NCBI GenBank assembly: GCA_016721565.1
Contig: JADKHW010000051.1
Coordinates: 1-24,947, forward strand
Length of the DNA: 24,947 bases
Direction of reading: 5' to 3'
From: a bacterium
Lineage (GTDB): Bacteria > Electryoneota > RPQS01
Made by a program: the position numbers and the translations under genes. Positions 1 through 8,898 of this stretch are shown one piece after another (the stretch's first letter is position 1; the number at the start of each line of letters is the position of its first letter). A model generated the notes under the pieces. That model did not search any database, was not told the origin of the DNA, and saw nothing but the letters and a program-made list of their open reading frames with translations.

Positions 1-1
1 G

Positions 2-914
2 CACGCACTTACCACCGGCATAGCCGACTTCTACGTCAAGACCAAAGCTTTTGACAAAATCGGCATCGCCCTTTCCGGCAGGAAAGATTCTGCATTGGTT
101 CTGCTCCTTGCGCACGACGTAACTCGAAAACTCGTCAAAGACCCCCGCGACTTCGTACACGCGTTTTCTCTCCCGACGCATTTCAACAGTGATGCCACAC
201 GCAATGTTGCCCGCGATCTCGCAAAGGATCTCGGCGTTTCGTTCATCGAAGACTCAATAGAAGACGCCGTTACCGTCAGGCGCGCCGCCTGAAAACGCCT
301 GACACAATCTGATACGCTGACTCCGCTGACAGCGCAGAACATTCAAGCCCGAATACGCGCGCTGGAATGTGGAATTGGTCCAATCAAACGCGCGGACTCT
401 GGCTACAAACGGGTAACATGTCCGAAAAGTCGGTCGGCTACCCACCATCGACATTGATGATCTTTCCGGGGCTATGCCCCGATCGCAAACGTCCTAAAAC
501 AGTTGTGACCGCATTGATCGCACACTATCAATCCAAACTTCATCTCGCAAAGTCTCGACGCGCTCCTAAAGCTTCGACCGTCCGGAAGGAATTATTGGAG
601 AATCAAGAAGACGAACGCGATTTGATGCCCTACCCTGTGCTCGACGCGTGCTTTGAATTCTGCCGGACAAAAGCTCGCTGCCCAGAAGTTTGTACGGAAC
701 TCTCGCGCAAATTCTCTGATGAGGAGCTAAAAAACTTGACCCGGCCTCGACCGGGTCCAGTTAAGAGTGGGTGAAAAATCTCGCGCCTGTTTGTCAGCGT
801 CAATCTGCTAAATGGGTTCAATCTCCGCAGGGGTACACGTCAGCGATTTAGACTTAGACCGCGAGCGTGCTCTGCAACTCCCGTAGTTCAAAGCATGGAG
901 TGGCTCCCGTCTAA
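2..914 (+). CDS. nadE: NAD+ synthetase, C-terminal part, frameshifted
   Basis: Makes NAD+ from nicotinic acid adenine dinucleotide, ATP and ammonia or glutamine-derived nitrogen, in the cytoplasm. The open frame at base 2 begins HALTTGIADFYVK and continues into the synthetase P-loop, seen as LSGRKDSA where the family has SGGxDSA; the two changed residues may be base-call errors. The frame stops at 292. Homology continues in another frame with the ENIQAR equivalent (TAQNIQARIRA, about 320-360), then LWLQTGNMSEKSVGY from 367 on (family TTGNKSE.AVGY), then ERDLMPYPVLDACFEF (about 615-660). Further fragments reach HVSDLDLDRERALQLP near 840-890. The stop is uncertain; a TAA at 912 is plausible. 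At least three frame changes occur in 900 bases. The N-terminal part lies outside the window. Family assignment is firm; start, end and intactness are not. Confidence 0.8.
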
Positions 915-960
915 AACGACTTCTAATCCATTGCAACACTCAAGGCGCACGCGCCAGCGC

Positions 961-981
961 AAAAATCCGTTTAACAAACGG
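961..981 (-). terminator. Weak hairpin with T-run after the patatin-barrel gene
   Basis: A six-base-pair stem (967-972 with 976-981, loop AAC) lies directly after the minus-strand stop at 982. Read on the minus strand it is followed by ATTTTT, a small intrinsic terminator between two convergent genes. Confidence 0.45.
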
Positions 982-3211
982 TTAGGAATTCGTGCCGAGG
1001 TTTAGATACAGCAAGAACTTCCCTGTCTCCTGATCACTCTTGATCATCTCCGCTGCGGTCAGTGACATCGGTCCAAACAAAGTTGAGAGCGAGAATTTCG
1101 CGCCGACGCTGTGCCGAATATCTTCGGATGCAGGCAGCGGATCTGAAAGCTGCGAAACTCCGCCAACGGTGTAGATAGCCGATGCATAAGCATCCGCAAG
1201 CAATCGCGAAAGCAAGTCAAACCGCGCCTCAGCTTGCAATGAGAACTTCGCGTTGCCAAAACCGCTCGCCTTCATGCAACCTCCGGCATCTCATGCTCAC
1301 CGCCGAACGCGTATTGTCCCCACAGCGGCAACTGGAAAATCATTCCAGGCATAATCACCGCGCAACGCCAGTGTCCAGCGCGGTTGTATTGGAACGTAGC
1401 CCGCAGCTTCGGCAGTTAAGCGGTTATATTTCAGATCATTCGTTGATTTGAGAATAAACAAATATTGACTGCGTAGCATCACACCGCGCGTCGGAAACGG
1501 ATAGCGGTCCTGGGGTGTCGATGTGCGGAACGCAATCAAACCACAATAAGTTCGCACGCACATCAGTCGCCACACCGCCCGTTCTAATATCGCGATACCC
1601 CAACCCTGCGCCAAACTCTCCCCATCGGCGCACCGCTCGCCCGGCCCACGCTTCAGTGCCTGCTCTTTCAAAGAAGAAGAACGAAATCGGTTTGTGCTTC
1701 ACGTCGAATCCGCGCTGCTCTTCGCGCTGCCAGTCCGCCGTCCATTCCGCTGTAAAATCTGTCCGCAGCACGCGATCAAATCTTCTCCTCAGCTTAACAA
1801 TTTCGTCCTGCTCGCCGTACATACCAAACAGCGTAACGCGTCCGCCGTACGGCCCTAATGTTCGCTTCCCTGAATTTGGTTTAGTCCGCGCCTTGCACGC
1901 TTTGTCGTGAATAGGTCACCAGGTTTAATTGGAAAATCGCGCAAGACTGCAAAAGGGCGATTAGAGGTAACACCATCAACGGTGATATTCTTGACAACAC
2001 CCTCGTCCCATTTGCAATAAAGTCCGCCGTCCAAACTCTGTTCAAGCAATATCGGTCGAGCTAAAGGATAGCCGCGCGCACGGTACATCCGCGCAACATC
2101 CGACGGCGGCACGTCACGCACAACCGAATCAGGGAATACGGTAATTCCGCTGTGGATAATCCTCGTTGCGGCTTCGCCCGGTTCAAAAAGCTCGCTTGAA
2201 ATTCATCACGCGTTCGCTTACTGATAGAAAGCCCATTGCGATTGCCGCAAAGCGCGGACGCGGTGTGATCCCATGCTCGTTCATCAAGAAGCGCAACTGA
2301 TCCGCGATCTCTTTCGTTGCGACGTAGCCTGCGTTAATGAGGCTATCGATATTGCTGAAGTCTGTTGACGAATGCTCGCCAACCTCCGGAACGATTACAG
2401 CATCCGCATCCGCCCGCGATTCCGCGTTCTGTTCAAGCTGCAAAACCGACGTCACGCGATCCACAAGCTCCCACGGCTGATCCATCGGCTCGCGCAGATT
2501 GATATCAGCAGTTAGATCCACTGCAACGACAAACTTTCCCCCTCTTTGCGCGCGAGTTCCACAGGATATTTTCAGTCACACCGCCGTCAACGAGCCGCTT
2601 GTCGCCTAAAGGGTACGGCACATACATCAGTGGAAACGACGACGATGCGCGCATAGCTTCAGCCAAACTGCCGCTGCGAAACACGACAGGCTTACCATAT
2701 GTTAAATCCGAAGCAACGGTACGGAAACAAATTGGCAAATCGTCAAAGCTGTTCCACGCATGATATGGCGCGCGCTGCTCTAAATCAAACAGCACGTCGT
2801 ACAGCTTCTGCCCGCTTGATACGGCCATCGGGACATCAGGAGTCCATCCGCGAAATCGCAGCGTGACGAGCGCTTTACCCGAATTTTCTTTTTGCGCGAG
2901 CACAAGATTGCGTCGTTGAGGGCTGTCAAGAAATAGCGCGCCCCAGTCAGTTGAAATCGCAAAGTCGCGCAATTCGTCAGGCGTATATCCGCAGTAAAGT
3001 CCGCCCACGATGCCGCCAATCGAAGAGCCGAAGATCATGTCGGGAACAATTCCTCTTCTTCGAGAGCCTTCAGCACGCCGATATGAGCAAACCCGCGCGC
3101 ACCTCCGCCTGAAAGCGCGAGCACAAACTGCGCAGACTCCGCAGCCAACACCACCGAGCAAAACAAAATATAAAACAATATTCCCGCTACCAGCGGGCGA
3201 CGAATTCGCAT
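982..3211 (-). CDS. Patatin-POTRA-beta-barrel protein (PlpD-like, type Vd), frameshifted
   Basis: Predicted outer-membrane or secreted phospholipase A with its own barrel. The start at 3211 opens a signal peptide (MRIRRPLVAGILFYILFC). Next comes the patatin domain: oxyanion hole SGGGARGFAHIG, nucleophile elbow GSSIGG and catalytic Asp in VDGGVTENI, giving the Ser-Asp dyad. A POTRA-like segment follows (about 2180-1870, VFPDSVVRDVPPSDVARMYR), then BamA/TpsB-like barrel strands (RYPFPTRGVMLRSQYLF near 1480) to a last strand GKFLLYLNLGTNS before TAA at 982. Such barrels usually end in an aromatic residue; here it is Ser, perhaps a base error. The span would encode about 740 residues, as in PlpD. 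The frame changes near 3050, 2550, 2190, 1860, 1500 and 1270, always with the expected next domain in the new frame, which favours sequence error over decay. Domain order is certain; function in this organism is inferred. Confidence 0.82.
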
Positions 3212-4515
3212 GAAACTTTCTGGCTGGACACAAGTAGGTGAAACGGGCTTCGCGCCCAATTTTCCCCTTAAACAACTCTCGAACTTCACACTCTTTGCCG
3301 CAGGGCTTCCGCACGATACGAACGGAGTCACGCGGCTTTCCTCTGACGTCAACAATTTCGCGGCCTGTTTGAATGAGGCCGCACGACACGCACAAACAGG
3401 GCTTCTGCTCTTCCTTCCCCCTGACCTACAATCGCTCGCAGACGGTTGGCAGCAAAACCTGCTCAACACAGCCGACGCAAATCCCAACGCGCGTTTCTTC
3501 TACGGCAACTACTTCTGGCGCAACGACACCAGTAATGAGTTGCAAACCGTTCGTCACGACTTAGGCGACATCACCGAACGGGAAGATTGGGGACCGGCGT
3601 GGGCCGTCCGCGTCGAGTGGCTGCTGTCAATCGGTGGTCTTGATGAACAGCATTACAAAGCGGCGTTCTATGATCTACTACTGAAAAGTTGGGGCGACAA
3701 AACGCGCGTGCACATCGACGGCGCCCTCGCTGTCGTTCCCGCTCCGCAAACCGATGCCGCAGACCTTGCCAAAAAATCCAAACTCTTCTACCCCGGTCGT
3801 GGCGCGTTAGGTGGCTTCTCGTATTTGTTCATGGACAAAGAAACCGAGCACCACACAGAGCAAGTCTTCTACAATTTCCTAAAGCGCGAACACGCATGGC
3901 TCGAGGGTGAGCGTTCCGCATTCCCCCTCGCTTCAGCGGGGGGGCAAGGCGCGGCAGTCCGCATCTCCGTCGTCACGCCCGTTTACAATCGCGCGAAGTT
4001 CATCGGCAAAGCAATTGAATCCGTGCAAGCCGCCGACATCTCCGATTGGGAATACATCATCGTAGACAATGGCTCGACCGACAACACGCGTCAAGTTGTT
4101 CGTGAATACATGGCCAACGATCCGCGCATCAAGCTTATTGAAAACGACCGAAACATCATTTCGGTTTCGCTCAATCTTGGCGTCCGTGCCGCGCAAGGCA
4201 AATACATCGCACAGCTCGACAGCCAACATTCTGCGCCGCGACGGCGCTGGCGCGTTACGTTGCTGGCACAGAAGTGTGATACTCGAATTCGGCGGCTTCG
4301 ACGAAGGTGAACTCGGCCACTACGGCGAAGACTACGACCTCGTGCTGAAGTGCGGTGAGAAATACGAAGTCGGCCGCGTGCATCACGTCTGCTACCGCTA
4401 CCGCCGCCACGATGACAACACCGATGTCTTGCGCTCCAGCGAAATGAAAATCCGCAACAAGACGCTCGCCAGAATGCGCGCCTTAGATCGCCGCAGAGAA
4501 CTCAACGGCCACTAA
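3210..4515 (+). CDS. Glycosyltransferase family 2 protein with internal deletion
   Basis: Cytoplasmic sugar transferase, probably for surface polysaccharide; donor and acceptor unknown. The first 230 residues resemble a degenerate glycosyltransferase half (VEWLLSIGGLDE). A clear GT-A domain starts at about 3960: ISVVTPVYNRAKFIGKAIES, then IIVDNGSTDNTRQVV and GVRAAQGKYIAQLDS. At about 4225 the sequence jumps in another frame to ILRRDGAGALRCWHRS and GGFDEGELGHYGEDYDLVLK, the C-terminal acceptor/catalytic part with the ED pair. The DxD metal site and the following 60 or so residues are missing at the jump, so the product as read could not work. The stop lies one base before the next gene, suggesting one transcript. 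The ATG at 3210 overlaps the start of the divergent patatin gene, so the true start may be elsewhere or lost. Confidence 0.75.
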
Positions 4516-4516
4516 G

Positions 4517-4858
4517 ATGCTCCAGACTACCGCGCTAACAATCTCACTTCTCCTTGCGTCGAACATCTTCATGACCTTCGCTTGGTACGGTCATCTGAAG
4601 TTTCGCGAGTACCCGCTCTGGATCGTCGTGCTCGCAAGTTGGGGTATTGCCTTCTTCGAATACTGCCTGCAAGTCCCCGCTAACCGCTGGGGCTACAGCC
4701 AATATTCCGGCGCGCAACTGAAAACCATGCAGGAAGTCATCACACTCACGGTCTTCTGCGTCTTCTCAGTTTTCTATCTCAAAGAACCCGTAACTCCCAA
4801 AATGCTCGCAGGCTTCGGCCTAATCATCGCCGGGGCTGCTTTAGTCTTTCACAAATAG
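4517..4858 (+). CDS. DMT/DUF486 family small membrane protein
   Basis: Intact 113-residue inner-membrane protein of the DUF486 family, related in fold to small EmrE-like transporters. Four hydrophobic segments are visible: ALTISLLLASNIFMTFAWY, LWIVVLASWGIAFFEYCLQ, the VITLTVFCVFSVFYL stretch, and LAGFGLIIAGAALVF. The connecting motif VPANRWGYSQYSGAQLKTMQE is the conserved hallmark of DUF486. The length matches the family. The ATG follows the glycosyltransferase stop by one base, so the two are probably cotranscribed and translationally coupled. A strong hairpin follows 27 bases after its stop. Substrate is unknown for the family. No frameshift is seen. Confidence 0.9.
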   Translation: MLQTTALTISLLLASNIFMTFAWYGHLKFREYPLWIVVLASWGIAFFEYCLQVPANRWGYSQYSGAQLKTMQEVITLTVFCVFSVFYLKEPVTPKMLAGFGLIIAGAALVFHK

Positions 4859-4885
4859 AACGTGCAAAACAAGCACTCGAGCGTC

Positions 4886-4918
4886 GCGCCCTGTCCAAAA
4901 GACAGGGCGCTTCTATTT
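4886..4918. terminator. Bidirectional intrinsic terminator between convergent genes
   Basis: A perfect ten-base-pair stem, GCGCCCTGTC (4886-4895) with GACAGGGCGC (4901-4910), has a CAAAA loop and a T-rich tail on the plus strand. It sits between the converging DUF486 gene and the VOC gene. On the minus strand the tail is weaker. Confidence 0.85.
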
Positions 4919-5411
4919 ACTCAAGTTCGCTTAACAATTCGTCTAAATCCAATGGATCAACCACCATCTTGAGATTGCCTTCAGCATCTCGCGGCCATTC
5001 ATCCTTCGGTCGATCCCAATAGAGTTCAATCCCGTTGTAGTCCGGATCATGCAAGTAGAGCGCCTCGCTTACACCGTGATCCGCCGCTCCTTCAAGCGGA
5101 ATTTTCGCGTCAATCAATCGCTTCAACGCATCCGCCAAAGCCGCGCGCGTCGGATAAACTATCGCGACGTGATACAGCCCCGTACTCCGCTCCGGCGGAG
5201 GCGGCGCTCCTTTGCTGTGCCAAGTATTAAGTCCGATGTGATGATGATATCCTCCCGCCGAGATGAACGCAGCGGCACTTCCCATCTTCTGCACCAACTC
5301 AAACCCCAGCACATCACAATAGAACTTCAACGCGCGATCCAAATCCGACACTTTCAAATGCACATGCCCGATTCGTACGCCCGCGTCAATCGCTTTGGCC
5401 GATTCGCTCAA
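4917..5411 (-). CDS. VOC/glyoxalase-fold metalloprotein (catechol dioxygenase-like)
   Basis: Intact 164-residue vicinal-oxygen-chelate protein, probably cytoplasmic. It has two beta-alpha-beta-beta-beta modules: IGHVHLKVSDLDRALKFYCD (about 14-33) with the first His ligand, and GLYHVAIVYPTRAALADALK (about 85-104) with the second His. The C-terminal DPDYNGIELYWDRP supplies the Glu ligand. This arrangement is closest to CatE-type extradiol dioxygenase-like proteins, but VOC proteins vary in reaction and the substrate cannot be read here. The start is a TTG with GGAGAG upstream; that Shine-Dalgarno overlaps the end of the 31-codon gene before it, so translation is probably coupled. It is the last gene of an aconitase-peptide-VOC series on the minus strand. 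Confidence 0.88.
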   Translation of the reverse strand: MSESAKAIDAGVRIGHVHLKVSDLDRALKFYCDVLGFELVQKMGSAAAFISAGGYHHHIGLNTWHSKGAPPPPERSTGLYHVAIVYPTRAALADALKRLIDAKIPLEGAADHGVSEALYLHDPDYNGIELYWDRPKDEWPRDAEGNLKMVVDPLDLDELLSELE

Positions 5412-5415
5412 ACTT

Positions 5416-5511
5416 TCACTCTCCTTGACTCTCTTGCTTCGCTTTGCGGCTGCCGCGCACGGCTAACACGATGATCACGGCAACGAACATGACGATGATA
5501 ATTGTCTTCAT
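5416..5511 (-). CDS. 31-residue single-span membrane peptide
   Basis: Short open frame, ATG at 5511 to TGA at 5416, preceded by GGGGGAGCG, a good ribosome-binding site. The product begins MKTIIIVMFVAVIIVLAVRG and ends in a charged tail (SRKAKQESQGE): one transmembrane helix with an in-out topology suggested by the basic C-terminal side. It sits 26 bases after the aconitase stop and four bases before the TTG of the VOC gene, whose ribosome-binding site lies inside its last codons. No family recognised. The ribosome-binding site, the clean hydrophobic-then-charged pattern and the tight spacing support it as a real gene. Confidence 0.6.
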   Translation of the reverse strand: MKTIIIVMFVAVIIVLAVRGSRKAKQESQGE

Positions 5512-5536
5512 CGCTCCCCCGTCTGATAGTTTCGAG

Positions 5537-7786
5537 TTATTTTGAACTTTTCTCTCGCAATTCAGGCGCTGCCACTTGAACCCGTCGCTCGGCATTTAAA
5601 GTCTGGTCAAGCATAATTTCGTCGCTCGTTCCGTTCGCATGCTTCGCTACAAGCTTCACAGCCTTACCCGGAGCAAGATTCGCCAGATCCAATAGAGAGA
5701 GCTTGTCTCCCTCTTGAATCTTATCGTAATCCGCCGGATTCTGGAACGTCAGCGGCAGAATTCCCTGTTTCTTCAAATTCGACTGGTGAATTCTGGCGAA
5801 ACTCCGTGTAATCACCGCCGCACATCCCAAGAGTCTCGGCGACATCGCCGCATGTTCGCGTGACGACCCTTCACCGTAGTTCTCATCACCGACGACAATC
5901 CACTTCGCTCCGCTTGCTTTGATGTCTCGCGCCGCCTTAGAAGTTTCAACCTTCTTCTCACCAGTCAGCGGATGCGTAATTACACCGCGCTCGCCGTCGA
6001 ACGCGTTGATCGCACCACTGAACATGTTGTTGGAGATATTGTCAAGATGCCCACGAAACTTCAGCCACTTGCCCGCCGGTGAAATATGATCCGTCGTGCA
6101 CTTGCCTTTCGCCTTAAGCAAGAGCGGCAGATCAACATAATCCTTGCCGTCCCACGCTTCAAATGGAGTTAGTATCTGCAAACGATCCGACTTCGGATCC
6201 ACAATCACATTCACATCTCCCGTTGCCGGAGCAAGATAGCCTTGCGAATCCTTAATATAACCGTTCGGCGGCAGATCCGGCGCAGGCGACGGCGGCGTGA
6301 GCTTCACACCCAACCCCGGCACCACGTCACTCATCGGATCAAAATCCAGCGTTCCTGCGAGCGCATACGCAACGGTAATCTCCGGACTCGTCAAGAACGA
6401 CAGCGTATCCGGTGAACCGTCATTGCGCCCCGGGAAATTGCGATTATATGAGGAGATAATCGAATTGACTTCTCCCTCTTTCACGTCATCGCGCTTCCAC
6501 TGTCCGATGCACGGCCCGCACGCGTTCGCCAAAACCGTCGCCGATTTTCTCCAGTCGCTGCATCTGCCCGTCGCGCTTAATCGTCTGATAGACCTGCTCA
6601 CTGCCCGGAGTCACGCAAAGATTGATTGCCGCCTTCTTGCCTTTCGCAGCAGCCTGATCAGCCACCTCCGCCGCACGGCAAATATCTTCATACGATGAAT
6701 TCTGCACGACCCAATCAGGGCATTCGTCAAACTCATCGGCCAGCCGTTCTCTTTCGCTGCCGTTTTCAACTCCGAAATCGGACGAGCAGCATCCGGTGAG
6801 TGCGGACCCACCACATACGGCTCAAGCTTGTCGAGATCAATTTCAATCACGCGGTCAAAATACTTCTCCGGCGACGTGTAAACTTCGTCATCTAACGTCA
6901 CCAGATGCTTGTTCTTATTGGCAAGATCAGCCAAAGCGCCGCGTTCAGTCGCTCTCAAATAACGCTCCATCGAGGCATCATAGGGAAACACCGACGTGGT
7001 GGCACCAAGCTCCGCGCCCATATTACAAATCGTCCCCTTGCCCGTCGCGGAAATAGATTCAGCGCCCTCGCCGAAATATTCAATCACCGCATTCGTGCCG
7101 CCCTTAACGGTCAAAATTCCCAGCGTCACAAGGATGATATCCTTAGCAGACGCCCAACCGTTCATTTTTCCTTTAAGGTGCACTCCTATTCTTTGCGGGA
7201 ACATAACCTCCCACGGCAAACCCGCCATCACGTCAACAGCATCAGCTCCACCGACACCCGACGCGAACATCGCCAATCCTCCCGCATTCGGCGTATGCGA
7301 GTCCGTCCCGATCATCATCCCGCCCGGAAAGGCGTATTGCTCAAGCACGACCTGGTGAATAATTCCCGCACCCGGCTGCCAAAATCCGATATTGAACTTC
7401 TGCGAAACGCTCCGCAAAAAGTCATACACTTCCTTATTCGTTACGACCGCGTTCTTAAGGTCTTCCGAAGCACCTACACGCGCCTGAATCAAGTGGTCAC
7501 AATGCACCGTCGAAGGCACAGCCACCGACTTCAGTCCCGCCGACATAAACTGCAACAGCGCCATCTGCGCCGTCGCGTCCTGCATCGCCACACGGTCGGG
7601 GCGTAGTTGCAAATAAGACCTGCCAGGGTGCAGGTCTTCAGTGTGAGGATCGTCTAAATGTCCAAAGATGTGTTTTTCAGCCAAAGTCAGCGGGCGGCCT
7701 AAACGTTTGCGAATCACGGCAATCCGTTCGTCCATCTTGCGGTAGGCCTCAGCAACAAACTCAGGCGTTGACTCAACGCGAATCAT
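5537..7786 (-). CDS. acnA: Aconitate hydratase, mitochondrial type, two frameshifts
   Basis: Converts citrate to isocitrate through cis-aconitate in the TCA cycle; cytoplasmic [4Fe-4S] enzyme. From the ATG at 7786: RPDRVAMQDATAQMALLQFM, VPSTVHCDHLI, GAGIIHQVVLEQYAFPGG and MIGTDSHTPNAGGL. The iron-sulphur Cys lies in LTNALIGSC. The frame breaks there, because one base is missing at about 6702/6703 (restoring it gives SCTNSSYED). It breaks again near 6545 before VLANACGPCIGQW, which holds the other two Cys ligands. The remainder is intact: SYNRNFPGRNDG, GKCTTDHISPAGKWLKFRGH, GDENYGEGSSREHAA and SFARIHQSNLKKQG. Repaired length is about 750 residues and the motif set is that of the mitochondrial-type family rather than IRP-like AcnA or AcnB. 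The acnA symbol is generic. Both breaks look like sequence errors in a housekeeping gene. Confidence 0.92.
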
Positions 7787-7903
7787 AAAGCTTTATTCCT
7801 TCTTAATTTAGCAAATCATGTCCAATAATCAGGAATATACAGATTTCCACCCCCCCAGTCAACTGCCTGTAAAGCAGCTCTTGCGCTGACGCAGGCGCTT
7901 CGT

Positions 7904-7928
7904 GTAGGGGCGGCAGGCGTGCCGCCCG
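7904..7928. repeat. GTAG-flanked hairpin repeat, copy 1
   Basis: GTAG followed by a perfect eight-base-pair stem, GGGCGGCA (7908-7915) with TGCCGCCC (7920-7927), loop GGCG. Same design as copies near 8712, 8743, 8799 and 11837, with a different stem sequence. Confidence 0.65.
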
Positions 7929-8067
7929 TCCCAAGCGACAACCACACTCTCTGCACATCCTTTCGCCAAACCGCAACCACAACCAATTTTCAACCCCACA
8001 AAAATAAACGCGAATTATCCTTCCAATTCACACCCTATCTATGTGATTTATAACAAGAATATAGCTT

Positions 8068-8099
8068 TTGAAACATTATCCATGAGTATAGAGTATAAT
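8068..8099 (+). promoter_or_regulatory. Possible promoter for the small Ig-like secreted protein
   Basis: TTGAAA at 8068-8073 and TATAAT at 8094-8099 lie in the AT-rich region upstream of the 8255 gene. The 20-base spacing is longer than the ideal 17 and the implied leader is about 150 bases, so this is tentative. Confidence 0.22.
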
Positions 8100-8254
8100 A
8101 CTTGATTCCAGGAATTTTGACTTAAGCTGAATTCATTAGATGCCAATTCCCTACAGATGTACTCTGCGGCACACGTCTTCAATTTGTTTGAATTCGCAAT
8201 AACGTGACGTGGAAATCTGATGATCGATTCTATGAATAAGAAGAGGAACAAATC

Positions 8255-8656
8255 ATGTTTAAGAAAATTCTCGCGCTATCCGTTATGATAGCTTGCGCAA
8301 TCACATTTAGCCAGACCGCCAATGCACAGGCGGTAACCAAGTCAACGCTTGCGCCTCAGCCAAACGCATTGATTACGCTGGTCTCGCCCAACGGTGGCGA
8401 AATCATCAAGCAGAACACAAGCACGATCGTAACGTGGACGGCAGATCCGTCACTACAGTCGTTCACAGTTGAGCTGTGGTGCGCACCTGACACCAAGTGG
8501 AGCGTTCTCGCCAAAGATCTGCCGATGGGAACCACGTCATTTGTCTGGAACGTGACACAACCGCCGTCCACAAAGTGTTTGATTAAGGTAACTGGCGTCA
8601 ATGTCACTGCGCAATACATTGAAGACGTCAGCGACGACGCCTTTCAAATTCAGTAA
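8255..8656 (+). CDS. Small secreted protein with one Kre9/Knh-like Ig domain
   Basis: Intact 133-residue exported protein. Residues 1-25 form a signal peptide ending SQTANAQA. From about residue 40 there is one beta-sandwich domain that opens with ITLVSPNGGEIIKQNTSTIV and contains WTAD, the VELWCAP strand and SFVWNVTQP, closing with DDAFQIQ. This is the pattern of the Ser-Thr-rich/Kre9-like domain common in surface proteins of FCB bacteria (LxxPNGGExxxxGxxxxIxW). Two Cys residues (about 76 and 109) could form a disulphide. It has an AGAGGA ribosome-binding site before the ATG and a strong terminator just after the stop, so it is probably a single-gene transcript. It stands alone, without a sorting domain. 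Binding partner unknown. Confidence 0.78.
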   Translation: MFKKILALSVMIACAITFSQTANAQAVTKSTLAPQPNALITLVSPNGGEIIKQNTSTIVTWTADPSLQSFTVELWCAPDTKWSVLAKDLPMGTTSFVWNVTQPPSTKCLIKVTGVNVTAQYIEDVSDDAFQIQ

Positions 8657-8678
8657 TAGTCGGACTAAGACCATTGAT

Positions 8679-8709
8679 AAAAGTCCTCGCGCAAGCGAGG
8701 ACTTTTGTC
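8679..8709 (+). terminator. Intrinsic terminator after the Ig-like protein
   Basis: A perfect 12-base-pair stem, AAAAGTCCTCGC (8679-8690) with GCGAGGACTTTT (8695-8706), loop GCAA, continues into TTTTGTCTT. It starts 22 bases after the stop codon. Confidence 0.88.
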
Positions 8710-8711
8710 TT

Positions 8712-8737
8712 GTAGTGGCAGGGCTTGCCCTGCCTAC
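8712..8737. repeat. GTAG-flanked hairpin repeat, copy 2
   Basis: GTAGT, then GGCAGGGC (8717-8724) pairs with GCCCTGCC (8727-8734) across a TT loop; the outer GTA also pairs with TAC at 8735-8737. Directly follows the terminator. Confidence 0.65.
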
Positions 8738-8742
8738 AATTT

Positions 8743-8767
8743 GTAGGGGCGGATGGCAATCCGCCCG
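8743..8767. repeat. GTAG-flanked hairpin repeat, copy 3
   Basis: GTAGGGGCGGAT: GGGCGGAT (8747-8754) pairs with ATCCGCCC (8759-8766), loop GGCA. Lies in tandem with copy 2, six bases apart, with a different stem. Confidence 0.65.
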
Positions 8768-8798
8768 CGCCGGGCAGGATCAATATCAGTTGCCTAAT

Positions 8799-8819
8799 GT
8801 AGCGCCCGCGTTCGCGGGC
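8799..8819. repeat. GTAG-flanked hairpin repeat, copy 4 (short)
   Basis: GTAGC, then GCCCGCG (8804-8810) pairs with CGCGGGC (8813-8819), loop TT. Third hairpin in the same gap. Confidence 0.5.
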
Positions 8820-8859
8820 AAAATCCCCCACAAAACAAAATATCGAGGTAAAGCCCCTG

Positions 8860-8891
8860 TGTCATCCCGCAGCGCAGCGAAGGGATTCTCG
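8860..8891. repeat. GTCATCCCGC..GAAGGGATTC intergenic repeat
   Basis: GTCATCCCGCAGCGCAGCG followed by AAGGGATTC. Elements of the GTCATnCnGAnCGnAGnGAAGnATC type are common between genes in FCB-group assemblies (from memory, not checked). Only one copy occurs in this window, just after the lipoprotein stop. Confidence 0.4.
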
Positions 8892-8898
8892 CATTAAA

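Larger units (their letters stand above)
7787..8254. other. Intergenic region between divergent genes, AT-rich half and one hairpin repeat
   Basis: 468 bases between the aconitase start and the next plus-strand gene. The left half carries a C-tract (about 7850) and one GTAG-flanked hairpin. The right half (about 7980-8250) is AT-rich and probably holds the promoter of the 8255 gene. No convincing coding frame; the 67-codon minus-strand frame there has no ribosome-binding site and no family resemblance. Confidence 0.5.

Noticed and set aside
6480..6710. Programmed frameshifting in aconitase
   Set aside because: No slippery heptamer or downstream structure seen, and two different shifts would be needed; sequence error is simpler.
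6905..7606. 233-codon plus-strand frame
   Set aside because: Lies wholly antisense to well-conserved aconitase; His/Arg-rich shadow.
8048..8251. 67-codon minus-strand frame
   Set aside because: No ribosome-binding site, AT-rich promoter-like region, no protein-like pattern.
8700..8830. Short CRISPR-like array
   Set aside because: The tandem hairpins have different sequences and no regular spacers; no cas genes are near.
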